The notes below the pieces were generated by a model that worked only from the letters and a program-made list of their open reading frames with translations, was not told where the DNA came from and searched no databases. Made by a program: the position numbers and the translations under genes. From NCBI GenBank assembly GCA_023078555.1, contig CM041199.1, positions 10,031,943 to 10,095,942 on the forward strand: a DNA stretch of 64,000 nucleotides, given 5' to 3'. This document shows, piece by piece, positions 12,680 to 26,387 of the stretch; within the stretch, counting starts at the first letter, position 1, and each line of letters begins with the position of its first letter. This DNA comes from Ulva prolifera (Eukaryota > Chlorophyta > Ulvophyceae > Ulvales > Ulvaceae).

Positions 12680-13420
12680 GCTAACAAATATGTGAAGGCG
12701 CGCTTGTAATCCAGCGTGTTTTGGAGCTGTATAGCAGACGCGCGCAACAGCCACTCTGCCGATCGCTGTTGTCGTGGAATGTCTTGCTCAGGCTCCACGG
12801 TCCGCCAACACCCCAGAGTGCAGTCCAATGTGATCAGCATCACTTCTGCATCAACTTCGACGAAATTAGTGTGCAACTGAAGCCGACATGTACAGGCTGA
12901 ACCGGCCTTGCACTGCATTGTCCAAATAGGGCAGTTTGCATGAGATCACCACCGCGATGCGGCTTTGGCGCACTTGCCAACATGTCGATAGACTAAAATA
13001 TATGAATGATATTGACGCCGGCGGCATAGCAAATAACCTTTCAAGGACTCTGAACCAGCTGTTTCCAAGTGGTCTGCCTTTCCAACATCAGCCCCAAACC
13101 TAGCCAAATGTGCCCCAGTTGCCCTCATCAAATTCAGCATAGTGGCATCTGAAATTTGGCCCTTTCGCCCTCAGGGACCAGCCGAGTTTCCTGTAGTGTC
13201 TGGAAACGACTGGACTGGACACGGTGCAGGTATACGTGGACCCATACTCATGGCAACTGACATCGACTTTGGTCAGGAGACGCTGCAGCAGGAAGCTGGA
13301 GGCAGGCTCACAATAGCGGTGACTTTCTGCATCGCCCAAGATAGCGTTGGTCCGTATTTCAGGCTCGGCAGCAGTCCATGTAGTGTTGGTCGTCGCCCTG
13401 TGAATGGTGGCCGGAAAAGC
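12680..13420 (-). CDS. Unknown minus-strand gene (copy 1)
   Basis: Identical to 39744-40484. Predicted exons on the minus strand: 13420-13236, 13148-13036 and 12876 to about 12680. Confidence 0.4.
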
Positions 13421-13458
13421 CTGCACATAGGTTCCTGGATGCGAATGCATGCGGTGGT

Positions 13459-13592
13459 CCAGAGTGGCCATTCGGCGAATGGCCACTCTGGCCGAGTTAC
13501 GTCATCATGCTCCAGGTAAGGCGTGCGCTCGTCCTCCTGGACGCGAATGCATGCGCTGGTCCAGAGTGGCCATTCGCCGAATGGCCACTCTG
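13459..13592. repeat. Two stop-free palindromes, 102 bp apart (copy 1)
   Basis: Perfect inverted repeats at 13459-13491 (16-bp arms, centre G) and 13562-13592 (15-bp arms, centre C), with core arm GAGTGGCCATTCG. They lie in a roughly 102-bp unit present twice (GCGAATGCATGCG precedes each). The same core forms the array at 54854-55205. Confidence 0.95.
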
Positions 13593-13832
13593 ACGGGGTG
13601 CTGTCATCGTGCTCCACCCGAGTGCGCAGGTGCCGTTGCAATCGGGGCGTCGTGCTGCATGAAATGTACGAATGGAGGATTGTGTGTTTGATACGGTTAA
13701 TCGCTGGCGGTCGTAGCTTACCTGGCATCGCAATTCGATACTGTCGAAGTGACTTGGAATTCCGTTGCAGATCTGCGCATCTCGTCACCAGTGACCGCTT
13801 TCGGTAGTAGTATATTGACATACGTATTAGCG

Positions 13833-16800
13833 ATGGATCCACGCCTTGCAGCACTGGTCGCAGGACTGCCAAGTACCCAGCATTGGCTGACTTCCACGCG
13901 CAGCGGAGACTTGCTTGTCGGTCGCATGCGCACTAGCCGAATCCCAGTAGTGGGTAGTTTGATTTCTAGAGACGGGCGTTTCACTGACCCAGCCCGCGTC
14001 GGCACCAATAGCGGTCCAGCAAGCGGGCCTGGGGTGGCTGTGTGGTGGGGCCTTGGGGAGGTCCTGCGAGACAACGTGGTGGTAAGCCGGGGGAGTGAGC
14101 TGGAAACGGCCAAGGGAGTGGCCGTTACTACCTTTCTCGTGCTCTCCGGCTGGCTCCACGAGCAGGATATGTTCGTGTCCTCGTGGGAGGGCAAAGGGAG
14201 GACCCCTGCTGGGTGCACGGAACCCCTGCGGTGGAGGCCTCTGCTGGGAACGAAGGAGGTGTGTGCCTCCTGGTGGGCTGGTGGTAGAACTGCTGACCAC
14301 GCTCTACTGCAACTGCCTGTTTACTGCGGAGGGGCGTAGCCTGACTGTGGAGTGGGTTCAGTAGTCAGTGCATCCAGCTATGCAGCATAAGGTTACGGGC
14401 CACGTATCTGAGTCAGGATTCCCCAAGACTACAGTCACGGAGGAGCGAGATCCGGAGCTCGCCGAGCGGTTCGATATCCCACAGGCGAAGGTTGGGGAGA
14501 AGCGCAAAGCCGCTGACCCCCCGCCTCCTGACGGTGTGCTCACTCCCCGTCTGCTGCCCTTTCTTTGGGAGTCATGCAGTCCGTGTCCACCGCGGGCGTG
14601 CCAAAGGCCACCGCGTCCATGCATAAGGTCCACATGTGTTCTTGGGCGTGTCCCAGAGGTGATGGAAGGGGAACGTTATAAGAGGTGTCGGTGCAGTTTT
14701 CTATTGCCAAACCCCCCGGCACGTCGTGTGGGCATGGGCTTCTTTCATGTCTGGCCTCTCCCCGCATCGTGTCAAACTGTGGACTGCCGGAAAGCAGACA
14801 CCCGCGGCGGGGGGGGCCGGGTCCTCCAGGAGCAAGGAGAGACCAACCTCCAACCTCCCTGATGACCTCAACCCACTGGTGGGGTGGGTGCTATATGAAA
14901 ACGCCCACTACGAAAGTCTGGAGGGCATCAAGGAAAAGAAGCTCGAACCGTCTCAGTCACTAGCGCGGCACATTGGGGACCGGTGTCACGCGCTGCTGGC
15001 CAACACAAATGGGGTCCCCTCCCAGGTGGTGTACCAACTGACTTCGGGCGCGCCGGTACTAGCGGACATGCACGTCTGGCACTCAGACCTCATCGAGGCG
15101 TTCGTGCGTTCCTGATATTTTCTATGATTCCGGTGTGGTCAGGCATGGCTGCCTGTATGCTTGTGCGTTGTCTGGCTCTGCAGTGCATTCTTTCCACCAC
15201 GCATGCATGAGTGTGGCTAGGCGGCCTCTGATTCCTCCTACACCTCAAGCCTGCCCAGTCACAGGCCTGTGATCGATTTGTGTAACATGCCTCAGATCGT
15301 GCAGGATATGAAGTTCCTCGGCGAATTCGTCACCACCCTCTACAATCTAGCCCCCTGGGTGTTGGCGTATGCGGCGGAGCATCCGTTGATGGATTGGTCA
15401 GGGGTGCGAGTCGCCACTGTTCTGAACATCCCTTGGGCGGCGTGACACTGTGGTGCTACTTGGCCTAACCCCCCATGTCGTTCACTCCTGGTTCTGGCCG
15501 TGCAGGGAGACAGGGTAGCCCGAGCCCTCCGTCCGGCGTGGCTTTCTGTCAAGTCCTTCTACTCCCACATCATGGGAGCATGTTCAGGGCTGCGGTCGTC
15601 CACACAGGACCTGGCGGCTTTCGCCAGTAGCGGGGTCCATCTCTTTATGCATGCGTATGTGCGCCTCGTTGCTTCAGCAATGACATGCAGCCCTGGGGCG
15701 CCTGACCTAGAAAGGCGGGGTGGAGAGGACATCCCGGCGCTGGAGCCCAGTCTCCTTGATCCCACCTTTGCCGCCATCCTGGTGTGCACGGTCAATCACA
15801 GCTGTGCGTCGCCAGCCTGTCATGTACACCTGTATATGGATCTGTAGTGTCCTGTTGTATCCCCCCGGGTGGGTCAACACAACGCTTTGCAGTCAGTGTG
15901 AACGCCTGAACCCCGCGGTGCATGCAGGCTTGGTGAAATCGGGGTACGGTCTGCCTGTCAAGAGGTTGGCTGATGCGCTGATTCCATTGTGCCCGCCCCA
16001 CACGCTCTGGCACTGGGCGCTCAGGAGCTGGCGGCACCTGGCTGTGGCGCAAACAGTCCCCGCGGCGAGCAGTTCGGGCGATCCCGTCTCCACGCCCGCC
16101 GTTCGCCTGAGGCCAGTGACGTTCCCGGGTTTCAAGGACTGGGATTACGCCGGCGCTGAAGAACTCGCGAAGCAGTCCATCGCCAAAGGGATGCAGAGTC
16201 CAACCTGCTACAGGTGCATACCCCATCGATGTCTGGCCCTACGGTTCGTTGTCGTCTGCATCAGAACCTGCTACACGGATGTAATGTCATTGGCGAACAC
16301 TGCTGTGGCCACCTCCTACTCTTGTATCAATTGCATGCATGCATGTGCCCTGTGACTCGCGCCGTGCGCTGTATGGTGTGGGCTTATCGGCTATGGTTCG
16401 CAGGGAGGAGCTCGTCAACATCCCCGATGGCATCCTCGCCACCCTCCCCGCGGGCTGCCGGCAGCCCCCTGCGGTTGCGTCCCTGGGACAGGGGGTGCCG
16501 ATGATGCGAGTGCCCGAGGCCACCACCAGCGTCGAGCAAGTGGGAAGAGCTCGGCAGCAAAATCACGCGAGAAGGCGCTGCTGCTGCGAAAGTGCGGCAT
16601 TCCAGCACCCCTGAACGCGGGCACTGCCACCGCCGGTACCAACACCGGCGACAGCGCCACGCAGGAGTCTAATGGCGAGGCGAACCCCGCCCGCCGAGCG
16701 TCCGGCGGCGCGGCGGCGCTTCCGGTGACCCTCACAGGCGCACGGGCCGGCGCTGGGCCAGGGGCACCCGCAACTCGGCAGGAGGGGGGCCCGGGGGAAT

Positions 16801-18243
16801 CAGCAGCGCCTGCGGGGGGTGGGCCTGCGTCGGGGGGGCTGAACCCTGGGGAATCAGCCGGGCCTGTGGGCGGTGGGCCTGCGGCGGGGGGGCTGAACCT
16901 GGGGGAATCAGCCGGGCGTGTGGGCGGTGGGCCTGCGGCGGGGGGGCTGAACCTGGGGGAATCAGCCGGGCCTGTGGGCGGTGGGCCTGCGGCGGGGGGG
17001 CTGAACCTGGGGGAATCAGCCGGGCCTGTGGGCGGTGGGCCTGCGGCGGGGGGGCTGAACCTGGGGGAATCAGCCGGGCCTGCGGGGGGTGGGCCTGCGG
17101 CGGGGGGGCTGCACCTGGGGGAATCAGCAGGGCCTGTGGGGGGGTGGGCCTGCGTCGGGGGGGCTGCACCTGGGGGAATCAGCCGGGCCTGTGGGCGGTG
17201 GGCCTGCGGCGGGGGGGCTGACCTGGGGGAATAAGCCGGGCCTGTGGGCGGTGGGCCTGCGGCGGGGGGGCTGAACCTGGGGGAATCAGCCGGGCCTGTG
17301 GGCGGTGGGCCTGCGGCGGGGGGGCTGAACCTGGGGAATCAGCCGGGCCTGCGGGGGGTGGGCCTGCGGCGGGGGGGCTGCACCTGGGGGAATCAGCAGG
17401 GCCTGTGGGGGGTGGGCCTGCGTCGGGGGGGCTGCACCTGGGGGAATCAGCAGGGCCTGTGGGGGGTGGGCCTGCGTCGGGGGGGCTGACTCCCCACGAG
17501 GCTGTCACCGCGGGCCCCCGTGGCACCTCTGCGCCCCCACATGCAAGGGCACAGGAACCCCTCCCCACCGCGCAGCCGACTGCAGATGGTGGCGATGGAT
17601 TAGGGTTCGTTCTGGGCGGTGCCGAGGACATCGCCCAGTTCGCCGAACCCCTGGCAGATGCCTTGCACCTCGACTACGAAGATACGTTCGGCGCTTTTAG
17701 TTCTGACATCGATCCGGGGCCTGCGGATTCGGCGGACATTTCAGTAGATGAGGACGACCTGGCGACAGATGATCCAGAGGTGAGGCCGTCCCAGTTGTAC
17801 TACCTGCGGGACACTGCTGGCACGATGCAGCTCACCCTGGCAGAGTCTCCCGCTGCACAACAGACCACCGTTCAAATGGCCGCCACCTTCGCCACGTCCG
17901 AAGGAGAAGGTTTCGGGCGAGCTGCTCAATTGCGGTTCATTGTCGTTGCATGCGACTTAATGATGCTCAGCAACCCCGTCTGCGTGAGGATGATAACGAG
18001 CGCCTGGAACGCGTCAAGGCGATCGTTTCGGCGTATGGGCTGGAGCCTGACAGTGCCACAATAGCAGAGGTTGTGGCACTGATCCGGAAGGTATGCTCCG
18101 TTCTGAGGTTGCCTCTCGTCCCGTGCTTGACTGTTGCGCAGGCCCTCCCTGTCTCCCAGTTGCCACTCTTGCGTCCTGCCCCCTTACACCCATTTCATTA
18201 TTCGAGGCTGCTCACCGTACAGGGACGCAACGTGGCCGAGTGA
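13833..18243 (+). CDS. Long multi-exon unknown gene with coding minisatellite (copy 1)
   Basis: Same gene as 40897-45309. In copy 1 the repeat region has extra indels at about 17141 and 17221, and one C is missing near 17975 before the LREDDNERLERV exon, so its frame is broken more often than in copy 2. Predicted exons: 13833-14081, 14386-14533, 14697-15103, 15305-15403, 15506-15781, then about 15928 onward. Confidence 0.5.
16796..17490. repeat. 54-bp G-rich coding minisatellite (copy 1)
   Basis: About 13 units of a 54-bp repeat encoding an 18-residue Gly/Pro/Ala-rich unit. Compared with 43860-44555, this copy has indels in two units near 17141-17221 and one near 17335, as expected of assembly or base-calling errors in G runs. 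Confidence 0.95.
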
Positions 18244-18770
18244 AGCTGAACGACGAAGGGGGGCTACTATGAGGAGTGCTGGAGTGCGGATTAGGGTGGG
18301 GTCGGGGAGGGGGGGGAGGGGGGGGGGTTTCCGTAGAATGTTGACTCTGAAAACTACCTTTGCGAACGAGTAATGATTAGCACGTACACCAACGAGCACC
18401 AGCAATGCATGGGCCATTCCAACTGTAGATGCAAACAGACTGAAGGTTGTCACGCCTCAGTACACCTTCTTAACAAAGGTGGCTCTGGCCTTTTATCGCA
18501 GCAGACACACGAATGGTATACATCTACCCAACACTGCATTACAACATCAACGCCGGGGGAGGCCTGTGGCCACAGTAACACTATCTCATGACTGCTATGG
18601 CGTGCCGTGCGCGTCCCGCCCACATAGCCGCCCCCCATTCCCTGGGAGCCCCCTCACAACCACCCCACCTGCCAGCTAGTACAATGGGCAACCCTGTCAC
18701 GAATACCCGCCTACCTGGCGCTTAGCGGTCGGTGCATTGAAACCTCTCGGCAAACGCCGTGTAGGGATAC
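18244..18770. other. Space between convergent genes (copy 1)
   Basis: Holds the 3' ends of the plus-strand unknown gene and the minus-strand protease gene. It has a G-rich tract at 18298-18328. No gene is supported. Confidence 0.6.
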
Positions 18771-19549
18771 TCAGCGCCGCGTCTTCAGCGGAACGGCCAA
18801 CAGCTTGTTGTACTGCTGACTAAGGGTTCCAACGAGTGGCTGCACCTTCTGTATGAAGGCGTCGAAACCCGCGTGAAGGTACCATTCCCTGCATAGTACC
18901 GGCATCTTGTAGGAGTGGTGCCGCCTGCGGGGGGGATGGGGGCGAGACCAGCGCCTGTGCGATGACTAGACAAGGCCTGTGCGGGCTGGCAAATGACAGA
19001 CTCTCCAGAGGAGTAGAGGTAGCGGGGCTAAGGTGGTGGTAACATGGGGATTGTGTAGCGCACACCTCAACTCATCTGCAGACATGTCTGCAAACGGCGG
19101 GGACTGCAGGTGGCGGTCCCACCGAGCATCGGCTAGGATGTTGGTGCCGTCTTCAGCGGATAGACCCACTAGCTGGTCCCCCGCCCTCCCACCACGGTGC
19201 CATTCTTGCAAGAGGGCCCGTGTAAGCAGGACGCGGTACAGCACCGCATGCTGCACCTTGAGGCGGGATATGCGCTTCAGGACCCTACGAGTAGCCTCCA
19301 CCCCGTGGAGGTCACTCGAAAATAGGTCCCCCTCCTCTTGTTGCATTTCGCGGACGACCTGGCATGCTGCATCGGCGAACATTGCTGTGTACGCCCCGCA
19401 ATCATGGCCGTTCGGTTGTTGGGGGACTCCACCGACCTGTATTCCACATCGCACTGGTGTAGGTGGCCAAGACGGGCGTGTCAACGGCGAAAATTCAAGT
19501 CAATGACATGCTAGGGTGTGGTTATGACAGGGCCCGCAGGGATGAAGGT

Positions 19550-19588
<39 letters not shown>

Positions 19589-22164
19589 GGGGGTGGCTTG
19601 AGGCGGCGGGTGGCTGGAGGACGGGGGCACAATGGAAGCTGGCCGGCGTCATGCGGTTCAGCGCGTGACTCCCTGTGAGCGGGTGACAGCAAACAGGTGG
19701 CCGCATGTTCAAGATACCAGTGCCCGGGGAGAATCGCACTGTAGTCAACTTCAGAGTGATCCTCGCTGTGGAAGCCGGTGGCCTGGTGCCCAAACGCACG
19801 TTTGGACGCCGTCCCCACTCCTCCCCTCCCTGTCCCCGACCTAGTTGGGGGATTCTCTGGCAAGGGAGGTGCCGGTTGCCCGGCGCTCCGGGTGTCGAGC
19901 GCCATGCACATCGCCGCACTCAGCACCGCCTGGACCCGCTCGGCGGCTGCCGGGGCCGGCCGTCCATCAAGCTGTCGAAACAAGGACATGATAGGGGCCT
20001 TGTCCTGCTTCAACAGGCCCTGCAACACGACATCACCATCGGTGGGCCCTGCAGGTCCTCGCCTGCTGGGATACGCGACAAGGAGGAGCGACTAACAGAG
20101 TATGCGATTCTCATTGCATACTCAGTTGAGTCGAGGGGGCGCACATGGATGCCAGATGACGGCCAGTGCCCTAGTGGCCGTTCCGGGGGTACTGGGACCA
20201 TGACGCATGCTTGCTCGAATATGTGGGCTCGGACCATCCACCGCCCCCAAACACCTACCTGCGCACGGCAAGACCAGCCTGCACCGGCATCCCCCGGTAC
20301 ATACCCCGGCCAAGTTGTGTTTGCAGCGCGATGATGCCCTGGCTGCAAGTGTCACACATCTGCTGAGTGCGTAGTTACGTGCGGCGATTCTAGCCAGGAC
20401 GTGGGCAGCCTTTCGCAAGGATGGTAGTCCCACGACCACATACACCCGCGCTTCCTCAAAATGCCCCAGCTGTTGTTGTACCGTTACGCCCCCCGGCATG
20501 ATGACGGGCCTGGCTCGTCGTCATCGGAGAGGAGGGCACCTAAGTGGGCCCGCCAGCGTAACGCGACCGGGCAGGGGCTGTGTTACTGGGCCCCGGGGGT
20601 GTCGGCGACCACAACTGCTTCAGTTTCCCCGGCGGCTTTGCGGGCATGTCCGTCACCCATGCCGGAGGGGTCACCGGAGGTGGGCAGTATTAGTGAGGCA
20701 GAGAGCAGCTGTACGCCCTGACTGGCCCCTGTCGGAGGGAGGGCGTCGTGCCCCGGGCGACATGCCTGTTGGTTGCGGCGGGCCCCCCTACAGGGTTGGG
20801 GATTGCGCCGGACCCTCCCCGTCGTCCGCAGCGGTGACCGGTTACGACATGAGATTCAGGAGTTGGCTCGATGTCCCCTTCTGCGGGGGGGTCTGCAATG
20901 GCCCCCTCCCGAGCTATCAGAACCTCCTCCGCCTTGCCTGTGGCCTGGGGGCGGCGGGCAGCTGTTGCCAGCAACCACGGAAGCGGAGGTGGCAGATAGC
21001 GGTGGTCCGGGATGAGAAGAGCGGCCCTTGCATGCCCTTCTGGCTGATCGGGTCTGGGCGCACCGCCGGCGGGCGAGCCCCCTACTGCTGCTGGCACTAC
21101 TGGTGCCAGAGGCTCACGGCTGAGTATCTCCGCCACGGCCGCCGCGCCCCGCCGGGAGCCACCCCGTGCACTGACAAGTACCCGCGCGGGCTGTTGGAGG
21201 GTGTTAGGGCGGGACCCACGCCCTGCAACCGGTGCCACTGCCCCTCGTGCCCCCACCGCCCCTGTGCCGCTGCGGGGCATGTCTGCCACGCCCCCGCTTG
21301 CCACCACCACTGAACACGCTGTCGCCGCTGGACTCCGCCCCAGGGTAAAGGAGCGGACCGACTCCATGGCCCGGGGATTGTGGCGGCGTTGATGGCCCCC
21401 CCAGATCGGCGGGTCACCAGCAGCCCCCCCCCACGTCGAGCTGTAAGGGAGCGACCGCACACCACGCCCCGGGGATGTGGTGGCGTCAGTGGCCCCCTCG
21501 GAGCGGGGTCACTCAGCAAGCCCCCCCCAAGTCGAGCTGTAAAGGGCAACAGAGCGCGCCTGCAGAGGGGCCACCTGCACCTCTGAAAGTGGCCATGTGG
21601 GATGCGCTGATGCGGCGCCTCCCTCTCCACCTCTACCCACCGGCGAATCGCCTCCCGCTCGTGCCCAGCACACGCACGAGCAGGCCGCCGGCATCTTCCA
21701 CAACTCCCCCTCCGGATTTACATGCCTGTACAAGTACCATGTCCTCGGGCTCGCACGGTGAGCCCGTCCTGACCGCGGCGCTCGACCGCGATGAGCCGGA
21801 TGTCGTGCCATAGATAATGCATCTTCTTCTCTACAACCGCTGCGTGGTTTGCGGCGTGGGCTTACCTGGACGCCTTCCTTCATCGCCCGAAGGAGTCCCC
21901 AGGTACTCGTCCAGCCCTTCTCCCCCGGCCATCGATATAAACCCCCCATGGTGATGTCAACCGTGGTCAGGAGATAGGAGTTCCCCATTAAATTAGTGGG
22001 AAACCCGGATCCCTGCTGCAGATAGTGAGAACCGGAATCGGTTGACCTGGCGTCCATGTCCCCCTTAGGGCCGTTTCTACAGAATCTATTAGAACGACGA
22101 CTCGTATGAATTTCTACTATTTAATGTCGCGAATCAAGGTCCTCAGGTCCCCGGCTGAAATCAT
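18771..22164 (-). CDS. Ulp1-type cysteine protease gene (copy 1)
   Basis: Same gene as 45836-49208. Between 19.55 and 22.1 kb this copy has many single-base indels relative to copy 2, so its Pro/Ala-rich middle part is fragmented into short frames. The catalytic exon (18966-19484) is identical to copy 2. Confidence 0.6.
19550..19586. repeat. Poly-G tract, 37 bases (copy 1)
   Basis: Uninterrupted G run inside the protease gene region. The equivalent run in copy 2 is 41 bases. Assembly differences between the copies start just after it. Confidence 0.95.
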
Positions 22165-22490
22165 CCTGTCCTAACCAAGTTGGGGATCTAAGCACTACGG
22201 GCGTGTTGTACCAAGCTTATCGCGTCGCCGTCATCCAGTATCTAATACATTTAACTATCAACAATATTCAATCGATCCGCAAGTGCCGGGTACCATGATG
22301 TCGGAGCCGTCGCCGATGCTCGAAGCAGGCGCGAAAGTGGCTACACGCGCACCACGTTTGGCGAATGACTGTTGGCTGCTGCCGATAATGCACTGGTGGC
22401 CATTACAGTGCCAGAGACTGGGCGCCAACTATCTGCTGTAGCATGTGCCGTACTGGTTATCAATGGGAGAGCGCACGATGCCCCAGTGCT
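22165..22490. other. Spacer between transposase stop and protease start (copy 1)
   Basis: About 326 bp, AT-richer than its neighbours. It may hold the promoter of the protease gene; no clear motif was identified. Confidence 0.4.
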
Positions 22491-25400
22491 TTACACGGTT
22501 CGGCCAGAAGCCTTGTCGCAGTGGCCCAATACTTGCCACACTTGTGCACCCCTCCGGACTGGAACTAACTGGCATGGAACTACGTCCAAGTCTACGACGT
22601 ATCTGCCGCCATACGCCCGAGAGACCCCCTGTTTGCACCCGCCCACACCGAAAAACTCAGGGGGACGTTTCAACACGGGATCTGGGGCGCGGGCTCCCGG
22701 GGTGGCTGGCAAGGTGCATTATACAGATCAGCAACCTCCAGGTACAATGGGTTTGGTTCGCAACACAGGACCCGCAACTCACGACATCCCGGGGCTGCAC
22801 ACACGCCCTCATGAAATACTGCAGTTCCCCGACGTAATACGTCACTGTCCCGCCACCACCGTCCCCGCCCCCCCCCAATGAGGTACCTCAAGAGCACCAC
22901 TTGTTGTCTTTCTTCCCTTGCGTAGACTGTTGTGCGCAGCTGAACATGTCTGCAACGCGGGATTGCATCTGTGGAACTTCAGAAGTGTTACTGTACCCTC
23001 ACGGCGAGCCTCATCAACAGTGCCATCCACCTTCAGGCCCAGAGCTCGGTGGATGGCCACGCGGCGTGCATATCCAACCCCCCGGCGACAGTGAGTTGGC
23101 CAGCCCTCATCCTGTAGGGAATCCTGATGGAAGAGGAGGTACGGCAACCCTGTCAGCTCATCTCCCCGACGTCAAGGGGAGGACCTCTGCTGTCTCAGAC
23201 TGGGCAGGAGCCCTGCCCACCCCGACGACCCTGCCGGTGATCCGGTCGCTGTCAATTGATTGCTCCCTGTCAGCGGATCTTCCATTGCGAGTTCGTGGCC
23301 CGCCGGCGTTTCTCCGTCGTTATGGCATACGGACAGTGAGGTCATGGCAGCAGGCAGGGAAGCTGCATCATGCAGCAGCCGCATACATGTGCGGCGCAGC
23401 AGTTCATCGCTCACGTATACTTGTTCAGGGCAACGAGTCAATCGATATTTGATCAGTCTCTTCAAGAGCTGGACCATCCGCTCAATCCAGAATTCAAGAA
23501 TGAAGAAGGATGCACCGCAGTACCTCACCTGATCCGGAAGGTTACAAGCCGCCAGATGCAGCTTGTACGTGCTTAGAGCAGCGCCCGCAAACGTCTCCTC
23601 CGCCAGCTTGGCGTTCTGCAGCATCAATCGCTGTGCTTCCGTGATTCGGGCCGGTGTGTGCTGACCCTCTTCATATCTGAGAAAGTAGAGGGCCCCTGCT
23701 CGCAGGAGCCCCCACGACTGCTCAAACACTCTGCGTATGCGTTTGTCGGAGGCTTTCCACGGGAGATCGTGCAGGAGGTACAGCGAGAATGTCTCGGTGA
23801 AGGCCAGCCAGTCTTCCATGAGCCAGCGACTGCGGTTCCTAGGCAAACAGTCACCCTGACTCAGAGGGGCTGCTTCAACAGGAGTGCACATGGTTCCCGT
23901 GTCCAAGTAACAGTCCGACAAGTGGCGCAGCCTCGGATGCGAGTAGGGCGTGCTGGCGATGTGACTGCGCACTTGGTGATGTCGGTGTACACCTTCTTGG
24001 AAAGAGAGGTCTGCATGATGTGGGGCGCTCTGGCAGCTATCGCCTTTACGACATCCTCTGGCAGTCGGAACAGGGCCCGGAGGCCTGCCAATGGCGCCTT
24101 CTTGGACTTCTTCCGGCCCAGGGGAGGGAGCCACTGGTTCCAGAAGTCCATGAGCACACCGAGCAGAAACACGTGCGCCACTCCGAGCCGGAAGAAATGG
24201 CAGGGACTTCAACGCCACAGCGTAGTTCATAATCAATTCCAGACTCAAGGGCGGGGCAGGGAGCAGCAGGCTGGGGGTGTTGGTACTTGAAGTAGGAGAG
24301 GAGACTGAACAGCGGGGAACCTTTTACCCCCAGTAGCTTGTACTCGTCTTTGGCGAGCTTGGCCCTGGACTTCGGTGTCTTCCGGTCGCAATAGCGTTTC
24401 AAGGTTGGTGCGTGGACCTGTAAATCCACAGGCCTGGCCAGGGTTACCACAAGAAAAGAGCCGTATCACCTACGACGCTTGTTCGGTGTCAGAGGGGCTG
24501 GCAGGATGAGATGCGGCGCACAGAGGGGGGGCAGGGGAGTAGGCCGCATGTGCACAGATGGCATTCGATGACACTGTAGATGGAATTGCACCTGGGCAGC
24601 AATCTTGTCGCCCTTTCGGCCCCTGGCCAGGATTTCTGCCGCCGAGTACTTCAAGCGGTTGTCAGACTCCCAGGAAGAGGGCTGCACATGCTGGGGCTCG
24701 GTCCACGCGGTCCGCGGCGGGTTGCCACCAGTGTCCGGTTGTACACTCCCAGGCACCATCCGGGGGTTTGCAGCTGAAGATGCCGCTTCTTCCTCCGGGG
24801 TGAGTGATTTCCCTTTCAGAGGCCCGTCGGCATAGCAGGGCACGGGCTGATGCAGAGGGAGATGGTGTCCCATCCACCTGCATCGCCGTGGCATGCATGA
24901 TAGCAATTGTAAGCGGGACAGGTACGTGAGGCAGCACTAGCAGGAAAGTGTTTACACCCGGAAGTGACCACCACGGACCTGACAGTCCCGATGCTTTGGC
25001 TTGAGGATTTTGCCCCCACACGCCAGGTTGATGGCCTTTCCAGCCGGGGAGTTGAGGAAGCTGCTTTTGTCTTTGACAGCTGTTGCCCTGGCTTCCCGTA
25101 CGCTGTTCAGCAGCCCCGGCTGCAAGAGGAGGTCTTTCAGCGAGGCTTCTTCGCCAAAGAAGAAAGCTGAGCGCACTGGGACACCCTTCCCTGTGAGATC
25201 GACCTCGAATCGCTGTTGAACACAACCAGGGGTTCCGCAGGTATCCGCCAGGTGCTGGTGATGGTCACACGGATCAAGTGGGGGGGACAAGCTCCAGCAA
25301 TGGGGACAAACGTGGCGCGTCACAGAGGAAACAGGCGGGACACCCAAGACCGCCTTGACGAGGTGGAAGGAGGGAGGGAAAAAGTTGCCATCGGGTAGCA

Positions 25401-26387
25401 GCAGGTAATGTATGAACCTGCACCACGTATCCACGACCACGTCCTGTATGCGAAAGAGGCTCTACAACTGGGCAATCCACATGCACACCGTGAGGACGGT
25501 GAGGGCGCCGCCAGTGTATATGTGTTTCATGCGTTCGTCATGCCACCAGGCGCCCGTGCCCTTCCGGGCCCCTGTGGTGGGGAGCGGGCCGTCGTCATCT
25601 GCCTCCTGCATGTGCAACGATCCGGCCAGTCCCACGGAGGAGTACGAGCGGATTCACAGCATTGCATGTAATGGAAGATGAGGACACACCTCGGATTCGT
25701 CTGAACTGTACTCCGTCTCTGAGGAGAAGGCAATGGTGTCTGCGTCTGAGATGTCTGAGTCGGCGTCTGAAAATTGTGCGGGGCCCTCGGCATAGTCGCT
25801 TTCGGACGGTGGGGGCAGCTGTACACAATCCCAACACATCAGAGTTGCTTTGGGCGAGCAGGCAAGATACAGCAAAGGGACAGGAGCGCTGACACCCATG
25901 GCCATCACGAGCCGCTGTCATGCCGAGCTGCATCATGATCAGGCAATCCGGGACTCAGCACGGTCAACTACCGCAGGTACGCACGTCGAAGAGGTCGTCG
26001 GAGTGGGCAGGGTCATTGGGGGGACCCCCCATGTCTGGAGGGGATGGTGGTCTCCCAGAGGGACCGGCCCCGTCGTGTCTGCCGATGACGTCATCATCTG
26101 CAGCAGCGGAGATCGGGCCAGTGGCTGGCCTCGAGACTGGGCCCGCGTCGTCGTGTCCACCAGCGGCTCTCCGCGCTGCGGTTGCTGCACTCAGACGACT
26201 GCTGCAAGGATCGTGATGGTTTTGGGCGGTGGTGTGCCGGGCAAACTTCTCACCACAGGCTAGACACTGGAATTTCAACGTACGGTTCCTTCCCCGTCGG
26301 CTCGGGAGGGATCAGGCGCTTACAGTTCGCTTTGGCAATCAACTCGTTCACCTCATGCTTCTTCAGGCTAGACGTCGAATGGGCCAT
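22491..26387 (-). CDS. Tnp2-type CACTA transposase (copy 1)
   Basis: Same gene as 49533-53429 (subtract 27042 for the 5' exons). The last large exon is interrupted here: an extra G near 23331 and further indels at 22.4-23.2 kb break the frame that is open for 585 codons in copy 2. Confidence 0.7.

Noticed and set aside
23658-24290. 210-codon plus-strand ORF opposite the transposase (also 50700-51332)
   Set aside because: Antisense to exons with Tnp2-like motifs. Composition fits a shadow frame.
22491-26387. Kyakuja/Dileera/Zisupton-type transposase as an alternative identity, because of the linked Ulp1 gene
   Set aside because: The conserved stretches (LLLPDGNFFPP...HVCPHC, VFLLGVLMDFW, LPDQVRYCG...ILEFWIER) fit Tnp2 better, and the element ends are CACTA with a 3-bp duplication.
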